Part shown: positions 9,256 through 20,994 of the stretch, in pieces
How the letters are laid out: every line of letters starts with the position of its first letter
Numbering within the stretch: the stretch's first letter is position 1
Origin: Odontesthes bonariensis
Lineage: Eukaryota > Chordata > Actinopteri > Atheriniformes > Atherinopsidae
Direction of reading: 5' to 3'
Length of the DNA: 64,000 nucleotides
Assembly: GCF_027942865.1 (NCBI RefSeq)
Contig: NC_134514.1
Span: forward strand, 1,196,169-1,260,168
Position numbers and translations under genes: made by a program
Notes under the pieces: generated by a model
Told to the model about the DNA's origin: nothing
What the model saw: the letters and a program-made list of their open reading frames with translations, nothing else
Database searches by the model: none

Positions 9256-11320
9256 GAAGAAGAAGAAGAACTTTTATTTATATAGCAACTTTCATAGATA
9301 AAAATCACAAAGTGCTTTACACAGTAAAACAAAAACCACCAAGAGAAAACAAGTTCATATATGGATACAAAAAAGTGACATCGGGCCAATCAACTAAAAG
9401 CCTGTCTAAAGAAGAATGTCTTCAGCTGCTTCTTAAAAGAATCCACAGACTCCGCCTCACGAAGGGACACAGGGAGCTTGTTCCATAATTTAGGAGCAAA
9501 AGCCTGGAAAGACAAGTCTCCCCTAGTTTTAAAGGAAGTCCTTGGGACCATGAGGAGGTTCTGGCCTGAGGACCGAAGGGAGCGGCCGGAGCTGTAGGGA
9601 CACAGCAGATCAGAGACATAACTGGGGGTCTGCCCGTGCAGGGCTCTAAAAGTCAACACTAAAATTTTAAAATCTGTACGATATTTGATCGGCAGCCAAT
9701 GCAAGTGAGATAAAATTGGGGTAATATGAGTCCGTCTGCTTGATCCTGTTAAAAGTCGAGCTGCTGCATTTTGGACCATTTGAAGACGATTTAAAACAGA
9801 TTTGTTAAGACAAATAAAAAGAGAATTGCAATAATCCAAACGTGAAGAGATAAAAGCGTGAATCACAATTTCCAGGTCAGAGTTGGACAGGATTGGCCTT
9901 AACTTTGCAATATTTCTTAAATGATAAAAGCAGTTTTTTACTAAGTGTCTAGAATGGCAGTCAAGAGACAAAGACTGACCAAACCAGGCAACAAGATTCC
10001 TGATGCTCGACTGAACGGACGAGCCCAGAGAACCGAGGTGGTTCAGGACCAGGGGAATTTTTTGCTCTGGAGCAATGATCAGAGTCTCAGTGTTTTTACT
10101 ATTTAACTGGAGGCAGTTTTCAGTGAGCCAGTTATTTATGCTTGAGAGACAATCCAATAGCTCAGACAGTTTGTGCAACTCTGACTCCTTAAAAGAAAAA
10201 TACAATTGAATGTCATCTGCATAAAAATGATAGGAGACATTTTTAAAATGACTAATGACTTTGCCAAGAGGGCTGATGTACAGCAAAAACAAAATGGGAC
10301 CAAGAATTGATCCTTGAGGAACACCATACACCAACTGTTCTGCCACCACCTTCTCCACAACTTTGGAAACAAAGGGCAGTTTAGAGATGGGCCTATAATT
10401 ATGAGGCTCAGCCGGATCCAAGTTTGGCTTTTTTAAGATGGAACTCATTGCTGCCTGTTTAAAAAAGCTTGGAAAAGACCCAGTAGACAATGAAACATTA
10501 ATCAAATCAACAATATGAGGTGCAACAAGATCGATGACATTATAAAGCAAGGATGTAGGCATGACATCAAAAGGACAAGAAGAGGGTTTCATCCTTTTCA
10601 ACAACCCCATAACCTCCTCTATTGATACAAGAGAGAACACAGACCATGAGAAAGGACTAGAACGTACAGGAGTTATGGTCCCTTTGAAAGGCAACACATT
10701 TGCCCTGAACTCCTCCACTTTATCTACAAAGTGTTTCAAAAATTGGTTACAGTCCCCAATTGTTGAAACTGGCACCAGAGGAGTAGAAGGTGACACAATT
10801 TTATGAATAGTGTCAAAAACAACCTTGGGATTCCTTTTATGTTAATTGACAAGTTTGGCAAAGTAGGCAGATCGAGCCTGTTTTATCATAATATTTAGAG
10901 ACATGATAAGGTCTTTTAAATGTAGTCTGTACACCTCCAGTTTTGTGGATCTCCATAGACGCTCCACCCTCCTTTTGGCTTTATAGGGGCCACCATGTTC
11001 AACACAGCTTCACAGTGTTCATTGAAGGAATTTATGTAAGATTCTGCATCATTACAGGCTCCATTAAAGCTGGGTTGAAATTTTGGGGAAAAATTGGCAA
11101 CAGTAGTCTGATTTATAAAGCGCTTTTGGGAGACCACATGTTGAGTGCAAGAATCAGCTTTAAAAGATACATTAAAATACACACAACTAAGATCGGACAC
11201 CTGGATATCCACAACATTCAGACAATTTAAGTCCAGGCCAAAGGAGAAAACTAAATCCAAAGTGTGGCCTTTTTTATGTGTTGGGCCAGAAACATGTTGC
11301 TTTAAGTGAAAAGTACTGTC
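9256..11320 (-). mobile_element. L2/CR1-like non-LTR retrotransposon, 5'-truncated
   Basis: Reverse-oriented LINE. Its 3' end is at 9256 (tail tatatagcaactttcatag region and an agaagaagaag run). The 3' half of the ORF encodes reverse transcriptase and the C-terminal region (9390-10796). Endonuclease-like sequence with GHTLDLVFSFGLD lies at about 11050-11270. Truncated at the 5' end at an inverted-repeat junction (11314-11386). Confidence 0.8.
9390..10796 (-). pseudogene. LINE reverse transcriptase ORF with a missing RT core segment (468 codons open)
   Basis: Shows [22 protein letters not shown], abruptly followed by [15 protein letters not shown] (RT motif B) and FYADDIQLY (motif C, catalytic YADD). 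The family-typical C-terminus follows ([48 protein letters not shown]). The segment normally between EQL and GVPQGS, holding RT motif A with its catalytic aspartate, is absent, so the enzyme should be inactive although the frame stays open. The deletion is in frame. Clade assignment (L2/CR1 group) is by motif memory. Confidence 0.75.
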
Positions 11321-11386
11321 TGATCGATGAGTATGCAGTATGCAGTATGTAGTACTGCATACTGCATACTCATCGATCAGACAGTA
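11314..11386. repeat. Perfect 34-bp inverted repeat, 5-bp loop
   Basis: Arms 11314-11347 and 11353-11386 are exact reverse complements (left arm begins tactgtctgatcgatgag). It lies exactly at the 5' junction of the LINE with the host DNA transposon. Confidence 0.9.
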
Positions 11387-11799
11387 TGCAGAGCGTTTAC
11401 CCACAATGCATTTCACTCCTGCCTGAGCCAAAATCAGCCGGCCTGAAGCTGTTTTCTCTTAAGCTCTAAACTCTGTAAACTTTAGCAACATTAGAGACAT
11501 TTTCAGGTGAGAAAGTAGTCGTTTAGATCCCCAACGTGTTGAAAACCTGACAAAATACCGGCTATTGACAGGAAATGACGATCGGCGACGTCACGTTACG
11601 TTGCATCTTGGGTAGTTTGAGTATGAGTAGTAACCTCATGATGCATACCCAACATTTCGGAGAATCTAGTATGCATCCTGGAACTTAAAAAAAGTTGAAG
11701 TTAGTAGGAGTAGTAGGAGAAGTATGCGGTTTCGAACACAGTCAGGGAAGTATTCTTGACAGTGTTACAGTGTACAAAACCGAACGTGAAGTGAAAAAG

Positions 11800-12180
11800 A
11801 AAGGAAAAAAAGTACAATAAGAACAAACGTGGCGTGGGCTGAGCATCATATTTAAAACAGCAAGGATTTAGCAATATTTTGATAGATTACAGCTGTTTTC
11901 TTGCTTGGATTAGAGACTTATTTAAGTGATTTAAAATACTGAACAATGTAGTTTAGAAAGACGGTAAACAGCGGAACAGTATCTTTCCATTTACATGTAT
12001 GAATAAAATATTTACTCAAAATGATCACAAGATTAATGACATCAGAGACATCAGAGTCCAGGTTGTCCATGAAATAAAGAATGTCCTTAGATGTGAAAAA
12101 AGGTATATTAGAAATTTTAAGTGAGACCCAACTATGAATATCAGACCAGAAAATATTAACATGTTGACAGCTGTAGTTTC
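11800..12180 (-). mobile_element. Tx1/L1-like LINE C-terminal fragment
   Basis: Reverse strand reads NIFWSDIHSWVSLKISNIPFF in pieces, then ILSKYFIHTCKWKDTVPLF, the same C-terminal region as the copies at 1949-3071 and 9014-9130. Decayed. Confidence 0.55.
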
Positions 12181-12190
12181 TATTTCAGAG

Positions 12191-12290
12191 GAGCTACTTC
12201 TGGATGCTACTTTGAATTGGAACAGTAGTTGGTCCTTTAGTGATGACGTTTCAGAAGTACAGAGAACACAAGTACGCATGATGAGAAAGG
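12191..12290. mobile_element. Right part of the disrupted short TIR element
   Basis: gagctacttctggatgctac to acaagtacgcatgatgagaa matches the right half of 8673-9013 and continues the copy begun at 9133-9205. Confidence 0.6.
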
Positions 12291-12479
12291 AAAAAACAAA
12301 AATATAGAACCTCCCTGAAGGAGTGAAAGTCAGGCAGAAATGTTCTGGAAGTGACGTTTGTGGTTGATTTTAAAGCTTTATGAGGGTGATATTCACACAT
12401 GATTTAACGCTTTTATTTGGTGTTTTTAACAATGCAATATGAAAAAGGAAAAGCAACATTAACAAATAAAACAGTTTTG

Positions 12480-12887
12480 TTTCCAGTTTCCGGTTTGTTT
12501 GATGGATGTGAGTTCTTTTTTTCTTAAAGGTTCTCTTAATTTGACCGGAAGTTGTTTGTGTTTCGGGTCTTCGTTTGTGAACTTTAGTGGAAAACATTGC
12601 GGTCATATGAAACTTCTCACATTGTTTAAACAAAGAGGAATATTCGGGGTTAGCTCTGAGTTATCCGGCTGCTGTCGGCCCCGGTGTTACACCGCGTAGC
12701 TGCGGCTAATATTAGCCCGGGTGTGAGGAGGTGAGCGGACAGTTGGTCAGCCATAACGCCCGGACGGTGTGAGTGTGATGTCCGGCAGCCGGGCCGGCTG
12801 AAAGCTGCAAACTAACGCCGAATCACCCGCATCCGTTAGCTTTGGTCTGATGGCCGCCTGTTAGCCGGCCTGATCCGGTCTGTCAAC
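12480..12887 (+). promoter_or_regulatory. pgm2l1 promoter / 5' UTR region
   Basis: CpG content rises sharply from about 12640 to the ATG. An ETS-type CCGGAAGT lies at 12545-12552. No clear TATA box at a fixed distance; consistent with a CpG-type promoter. Transcription start unknown. Confidence 0.5.
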
Positions 12888-12995
12888 ATGGAGGATAACG
12901 GAGGAAACGGGGACCTGAACGCCAACCTGAGGTGGCAGAGCACCGGCGACCCGCAGCTGGACAAGGCGGTGCAACAGTGGTTAATCTGGGACAGG
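12888..12995 (+). CDS. pgm2l1: pgm2l1 exon 1
   Basis: 36 codons from an ATG in good context (caacATGG) to AGG|GTGAGT. The encoded [15 protein letters not shown] helix is typical of the PGM2/PGM2L1 N-terminus. Confidence 0.9.
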
Positions 12996-15900
12996 GTGAG
13001 TGCTCAGACCCGGCTGTGCTGCCGCAACCTGCGGCATACCGTTATCCCAGGGTTCCCCGAAAAAACAAGCATTTTAACGCATTTTAGCCTCAAGTGAGCA
13101 AAAAATACAATAAAAACAGGATTTAACGGCTAATTTTAAAGTAAATGAGCTCTTTCCGATAAATCGGCACATAAAAACCTCCAAATCAGCACTTTTTCGT
13201 CATTAAACCGTCTCTGTGAACTGATTTAATCGTTTGATCGCAGTTTGCTGCCGTTTCGGCAACCTGCGGCATACCGTTATTCCAGGGTTCCCTGAAAAAA
13301 CAAGCATTTTAACGCATTTTAGCCTCAAATGAGTAAAAATACAATAAAAACAGGATTTAACGGCTTTCCGATAAATCGGCACATAAAGAACTCCAAATCA
13401 GCACTTTTTCGTCATTATTAAACTGTCTCTGTGAACTGATTTAATCGTTTGAAGTCTGTATGAAACGTGTCGGATTATAAAAGGAAAAGATGAATTTTAA
13501 TCCCGAACTGCTGATCTGAATATGCCGAATGTTTCCTCATATCAGGTCAGGCCAGGAAATCGATAAAAGTGCTTCTTCGGTCCGTTATTTTTTATTTTTT
13601 TTACAAGAATCCAGAATCAGGTGTGCCTGTTTGTACATGATAGATCTGGAGGGGTCGAGCTTCGCCTCTGGGGTCAGTGAGTGTGTTGTGGCCGGCTGAC
13701 AGGAGTCAGGAGCGCCGGTGGCTTTCTGGGTGATTCAGAAGAACAAAGTGGGTAGTCAGGCGATTTAACAGCTGGGTGAGTCAGGGTTTGGATAACCAGC
13801 TGGTAGGTGTTCCATGCTGTTAAAGGTGCCATGGCATGAAAATAAATGGAGGCTTTTATATATTTTTACAGGCTTTAGTGTTCCCCTAATACTGTATCTG
13901 AGTTTTTTTTCCACAAAATTCTGCCTTGGTGCAGAATTACAGCCAGTCCCAAAAATGAGCTTTCCTTACGGTGCGTTCACACCAAACGCGATGCGAATAT
14001 TCGCACCGCCTTCATCGCGCCATCGTTGCCGCAGGTGTAAATTAAATTCCATCGCCTCAAACGCCTCTTTCGCGCGAGTAAAAAACGAGTGAATAACTCA
14101 AGGGGCTATCCATGGCTGATCGCGTCCTTGTACCTGCTGTGGCAGTCCGAGATTCGTCTGAAACGCACACGCCGTCGTGTCTGGGTCAGTGACATCATCC
14201 GGTGGTGCATTCAGCTCGGATAATTTCATCGCCTTCTCCAGGAGTTGCGTCTGGATGACGGCCGCTTCCAGCGGCACCCCAGGCCCACCAGGACCCAGCC
14301 CGACGACCCGCTCGGGAGGACCGGCGCCGCGATCTCTCGGCAGGACACCATGCCACTGGCGCCCCGCAGCTGAAACGGAGCCGCGGCCCCGGTGGGCCTG
14401 GGGTGCCGTCATCCAGACGGAACTCCTGGAGAAGGCGGTGATTTAATTTTTTTATTTTATTTTGTCAGGGACCATGTGCAAAGTACATTAATAACAAAGT
14501 AAAGAGATGACCTGCACCAGATTGTAGCTTAGAAGCTAATTTCCATCTGCAGTCCCATCTGCATGTCACACACAGCGCCTGTCCATCTGTCTCCACGTCA
14601 CTGTCGTCCAGAATCCCAACGCTGATAGGCTGTCTGGCGCGAATATTTCGCCAAAGTTGGATTTTTTGAACTCGCGCGAATCGCATATTTTCACTCGCGC
14701 GGCGGCCACCGCATCACCGCACCGCCTCACCGCTCCTCACCGCATCACCGCACCGCCTCACCGCTCCTCACCGCTCCTCACCGCGCCGCCCCACCGCTCC
14801 TCACCGCGCCTCATCGCGCCGCCGGCTCGAATCCGCGTCTAATCGCGTCTTTGCATTGACTTTGTATGTAATCGCGTCGCCCGACCGCGTCTGGTGTGAA
14901 CGCACCGTTAGGATCCTCAGAATGAGCTGTTTAGGGTCTGCAGCTTTAAATGCAAATTAGGAGGAGAATGACGGGGCAAAGCAGAGGGTGGGGGTGTGGC
15001 CTTACTTACGCCCGTGGTACCATGCGCAAATGTTTTGTGAATCTTTTCCCGCGCATTTGTGAATCTTTTCCCGCGCATTTGTAAATATTTTCCCGCGCAT
15101 TTGTAAATCTTTTCCTGCGCATTTGTAAATCTTTTCCCGAAAAGAGCTCCCAAATGACAAAATGGGAGCTCACCTCTCCTCACCGAACATCACAAAAAAG
15201 AGGAAGAGTTTTGGCGGGACCGTGTCTTTTGTCACAAATGTTGCTCCCCCATAAAAGAATGTACAGAAACATACATACTAGATTTCGGAGAATCTAGGAT
15301 GCATCCGGGAACTTCTCGCTTACTCAAACTCGCATACTAACTCAAAAAGTTAGTAGGAGTAGTATGAGAAGTATGCTGTTTCGAACACAGCCATGGAGCT
15401 GACGACGGCTTCTTCTTCTATGTTGGAGGTTCTGATGACATCATCTCTGCAGGTGGAGATGAAGTTCAAAGTGACAAAGAAGAGGAGTCAGTTTCTGTGT
15501 CCTTCGTCGGATCCTTTAAAGCGGAACCAGAGCAGTTTCACTCCTGAGGTGCACCACAAGGCTCAGCGTGAGGACCTCTGCTTGTTTTAAGTTACAGTAA
15601 ATATCCGCTTCTATGCAGATGAGACTCTGATCATCAGCTCACACCTTAAACAAGTTAAACCAGCTGCTACAGACACAGAGAAGGAAAGAGGATCCAAGAA
15701 TCAGAACCACTTCAGCTGAAACATGAACTGGACCAACATTCATCCAGTGAACCAAACTGAGTTTGTCCACAGGGTGGCGCTGCTGCTGTTAAAGAGTGAG
15801 GCTGAATAAAAAGGATGGGGTACTTTTGTCCCTGCGTGTTGGTGCAGTTATTTACAGAAACACCCTGCTGCCCTCGGAGCTGTGAGGACTGAAAAGGTCG

Positions 15901-18900
15901 CGGCTGCCACGGACCTCCCTGACCTCGTCTGTAAATGTCAGCAGCCCGGAAAAGATCCACACATGTTCACATTTCTATCTTTATCCTCTGGGCAAAGACA
16001 CCTGGAGAATAGAATTTATTTCACTTGGCAGGCAGCAGTTGAGGATGAGGTGCCTCCTTCTACGAAGCAGGTACTTCTAATTTAAGTCATTTCCATGTCT
16101 GAAGATTAAAACTCTGCTGGGTCACATGACCCTGAAAGGATCAGTTTATTGGCTAAATTACAATCAAACAGAGTTAATAACTCAGTCTGATTGTGATTTA
16201 GCCAATAATCCGATCCTTTCAGTGCCATGTGACCCCACTGAGTGTGACATGAAGGGATAATTCATTTCTCAGCCTCTCAGCCTGTGGTGTTCACGTGGGA
16301 AGTTATTAACCTCTAAAGATGAGAACAATATGAAGGTAAACTCCAGTAGATCTCCTGACCTGGAGGCGAACCTCCGGAGCCATTTCTGTAAAATTGCTCA
16401 GATTTGATGTGTTGGTTCAGGCTGCTGATTGGCTGCCTGACCTTAGAGACCGACCAACCCCCCCTCTGTTCTGCAGAACCGATGGACTCGGGCTCAGGTG
16501 GACTCCCTGCTGGCAGCCGGTCGTCTGGAGGACCTGAAGTCCAGACTCTGCAGCCGGATGAGCTTCGGTACGGCCGGCCTCAGGGCACCGATGGGGGCCG
16601 GATTCAACCGGATCAATGACCTCACCGTCATCCAGTCCACTCAGGTGGGGACCGGTTTATAACCCAGAACCGGTTTATAACCCAGAACCAGTTTATAACC
16701 CAGAACCAGTTTATAACCCAGAACCAGTTTATAACCCTGAACCAGAACCAGTTTATAACCCAGAACCAGAACCAGTTTATAACCCAGAACCAGTTTATAA
16801 CCCTGAACCAGAACCAGTTTATAACCCAGAACCAGTTTATAACCCTGAACCAGAACCAGTTTATAACCCAGAACCAGAACTAGTTTATAACCCTGAACCA
16901 GAACCAGTTTATAACCCAGAACCAGTTTATAACCCTGAACCAGAACCAGTTTATAACCCAGAACCAGAACTAGTTTATAACCCTGAACCAGAACCAGTTT
17001 ATAACCCAGGACCAGTTTATAACCCAGAACCAGTTTATAACCCAGAACCAGAACTAGTTTATAACCCAGAACCAGTTTATAACCCAGAACCAGAACCAGT
17101 TTATAACCCAGAACCAGTTTATAACCCAGAACCGGTTTATAACCCAGAACCAGTACCGGTTTATAACCCAGAACCAGTTTATAACCCAGAACCAGTTTAT
17201 AACCCAGAACCAGGTTATAACCCAGAACAAGAACCAGTTTATAACCCAGAACCAGGTTATAACCCAGAACCGGTTTATAACCCAGAACCAGTTTATAACC
17301 CAAAACCAGTTTATAACCCAGAACCAGTTTATAACCCAGAACCAGAACTAGTTTATAACCCAGAACCAGTTTATAACCCTGAACCAGAACCAGTTTATAA
17401 CCCAGAACCAGTTTATAACCCAGAACCAGGTTATAACCCAGAACCGGTTTATAACCCAGAACCAGTTTATAACCCTGAACCAGAACCAGTTTATAACCCA
17501 GAACCAGAACCAGTTTATAACCCAGAACCAGTTTATAACCCAGAACCAGTTTATAACCCAGAACCAGGTTATAACCCAGAACCGGTTTATAACCCAGAAC
17601 CGGTTTATAACCCAGAACCAGTTTATAACCCTGAACCAGAACCAGTTTATAACCCAGAACCAGGTTATAACCCAGAACCAGGTTATAACCCAGAACCAGG
17701 TTATAACCCAGAACCGGTTTATAACCCAGAACCAGTACCGGTTTATAACCCAGAACCAGTTTATAACCCAGAACCAGGTTATAACCCAAAACCAGTTTAT
17801 AACCCAGAACCAGTTTATAACCCTGAACCAGAACCAATTTATAACCCAGAACTAGTTTATAACCCAGAACCAGAACCAGTTTATAACCCAGAACCAGTTT
17901 ATAACCCTGAACCAGAACCAGTTTATAACCCAGAACCAGTTTATAACCCAGAACCAGGTTATAACCCAAAACCAGTTTATAACCCAGAACCAGTTTATAA
18001 CCCTGAACCAGAACCAGTTTATAACCCAGAACCAGAACCAGTTTATAACCCAGAACCAGTTTATAACCCAGAACCAGGTTATAACCCAAAACCAGTTTAT
18101 AACCCTGAACCAGAACCAGTTTATAACCCAGAACCAGTTTATAACCCTGAACCAGAACTAGTTTATAACCCAGAACCGGTTTATAACCCAGAACCGGTTT
18201 ATAACCCTGAACCAGAACTAGTTTATAACCAAGAACCAGTTTATAACCCTGAACCAGAACCAGTTTATAACCCAGAACCAGTTTATAACCCTGAACCAGA
18301 ACCAGTTTATAACCCGGAACCAGAACCAGTTTATAACCCAGAACCAGAACCAGTTTATAACCCAGAACCAGGTTATAACCCAGAACCAGTTTATAACCCA
18401 GAACCAGGTTATAACCCAGAACCAGTTTATAACCCAGAACCAGAACCGGTTTATAACCCAGAACCAGTTATAACCCAGAACCAGTTTATAACCCAGAACC
18501 AGAACCGGTTTATAACCCAGAACCAGTTTATAACCCAGAACCAGTACCGGTTTATAACCCAGAACCCGTTTATAACCCAGAACCAGTTTATAACCCAGAA
18601 CCAGAACCGGTTTATAACCCAGAACCAGAACCAGTTTATAACCCAGAACCAGTTTATAACCCAGAACCAGTTTATAACCCAGAACCAGAACCGGTTTATA
18701 ACCCAGAACCAGTTATAACCCAGAACCAGAACCAGTTTATAACCCAAAACCGGTTTATAATCCAGAACCAGGTTATAACCCAGAACCAGTTTATAACCCA
18801 GAACCAGAACCGGTTTATAACCCAGAACCAGTTATAACCCAGAACCAGAACCAGTTTATAACCCAGAACCAGTTTATATCCCAGAACCAGGTCATAACCC

Positions 18901-20960
18901 AAAACCAGAACCGGTTTATAACCCAGAACCGGTTTATACCCAGAACCAGGTTATAACCCAGAACCAGTTTATATCCCAGAACCGGTTTATAACCCAGAAC
19001 CGGTTTATAACCCAGAACCGGTTTATAACCCAGAACCAGAACCAGGTTATAACCCAGAACCAGAACCAGTTTATAACCCAGAACCAGAACCAGTTTATAA
19101 CCCAGAACCAGTTTATAACCCAAAACCGGTTTATAACCCAGAACCAGAACCAGTTTATAACCCAGAACCAGTTTATAACCCGGAACCAGGTTATAACCCA
19201 GAACCAGAACCAGTTTATAACCCAGAACCAGTTTATAACCCGGAACCAGGTTATAACCCAGAACCAGAACCGGTTTATAAGCCAGAACCAGAACCGGTTT
19301 ATAATCCAGAACCGGTTTATAACCCAGAACCAGAACTGGTTTATAACCCAGAACCAGAACTAATTTATAACCCAGAACCGGTTTATAACCCAGAACCAGA
19401 ACCAATTTATAACCCAGAACCGGTTTATAACCCAGAACCAGTTTATAATCCAGAACCAGGTTATAACCCAGAACCGGTTTATAACCCAGAACCAGTTTAT
19501 AATCCAGAACCAGTTTATAACCCAGAACCGGTTTATAACCCAGAACCAGAACCAATTTGTAACCCAGAACCGGTTTATAACCCAGAACCAATTTATAACC
19601 CAGAACCAGGTTATAACCCAGAACCGGTTTATAACCCAGAACCAGAACTGGTTTATAACCCAGACCCAGAACTAATTTATAACCCAGAACCGGTTTATAA
19701 CCCAGAACCGGTTTATAACCCAGAACCAGTTTATAACCCAGAACCGGTTTATAACCCAGAACCAGTTTATAACCCAGAAGCAGAACTGGTTTATAACCCA
19801 GAACCAGTTATAACCCAGAACCAGGTTATAACCCAGAAGCAGAACTGGTTTATAACCCAGAACCAGGTTATAACCCAGAACCGGTTTATAACCCAGAAGC
19901 AGAACTGGTTTATAACCCAGAACCGGTTTATAACCCAGAACCAGGTTATAACCCAGAACCGGTTTATAACCCAGAACCAGTTTATAACCCAGAAGCAGAA
20001 CCGGTTTATAACCCAGAACCGGTTTATAACCCAGAACCAGTTTATAACCCAGAACCAGTTTATAATCCAGAACCGGTTTATAACCCAGAACCTTCCAGTC
20101 CACTCAGGTGGGGGATCAGGACAACTTCCTCCAAAGTTCTACATGGATCATTCATCTGATTTCAGTCTTCATGTGTCTGTAAAACAAAGACGGGTGAACA
20201 AAGGTCAGAGTCTGACGCTTTCTCCCTCTGCCCTCAGGGTCTGTACTCATACCTGTGCAGGTGTTCTGCAGACTTCAGCAGCAGAGGTTTGGTCGTTGGA
20301 TACGACACCAGAGGACAGGAGGAGAGCGGCTGCAGCAGTCAGAGGTAACGCACCCGGATACACCACAGATACACCACACTTTATCACCTCAGGACCGGCA
20401 GAACCTGCAGAACTGCAGAACCACACTGCATACTACATACTGCATACTGCATACTGCACACTGCACACTGCATACTGCATACTGCATACTGCACACTGCA
20501 TACTGCATACTGCACACTGCATACTGCATACTGCATACTGCACACTGCATACTGCATACTGCATACTGCACACTACATACTGCATACTACATACTGCATA
20601 CTGCATACTGCACACTGCATACTGCATACTACATACTGCATACTGCACACTGCATACTGCATACTGCACACTGCATACTGCATACTGCACACTGCATACT
20701 GCATACTGCATACTGCACACTACATACTGCATACTACATACTGCATACTGCACACTGCATACTGCATACTACATACTGCATACTGCATACTGCACACTGC
20801 ATACTGCATACTGCATACTGCACACTACATACTGCATACTACATACTGCATACTGCATACTGCATACTACATACTGCACACTGCATACTGCACACTGCAT
20901 ACTGCACACTGCATACTGCACACTGCATACTGCATACTGCACACTACATACTGCATACTA

Positions 20961-20994
<34 letters not shown>

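Larger units (their letters stand above)
9211..11743. mobile_element. DNA transposon with ggctgtgttcgaaacc ends, carrying a LINE insertion
   Basis: Left end ggctgtgttcgaaaccgc, right end gcggtttcgaacacagtc, near-perfect inverted repeats. Subterminal DNA consists of tactgcatac/tactacatac runs. The body at 11420-11743 matches 21106-21519 and, for its last part, 15275-15393. The left arm and body are separated by the L2-like LINE at 9256-11320. Superfamily not assigned, as no target duplication was resolved. Confidence 0.65.

Noticed and set aside
14098..14446. Two overlapping ORFs inside the Harbinger-type element
   Set aside because: Short, no transposase or Myb-like motif recognised; the element is too small to be autonomous.
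16616..18718. 700-codon ORF of VYNPEP repeats overlapping the end of pgm2l1 exon 2
   Set aside because: It is in a different frame from exon 2 and consists of an 18/24-bp intronic minisatellite; openness follows from the unit length.
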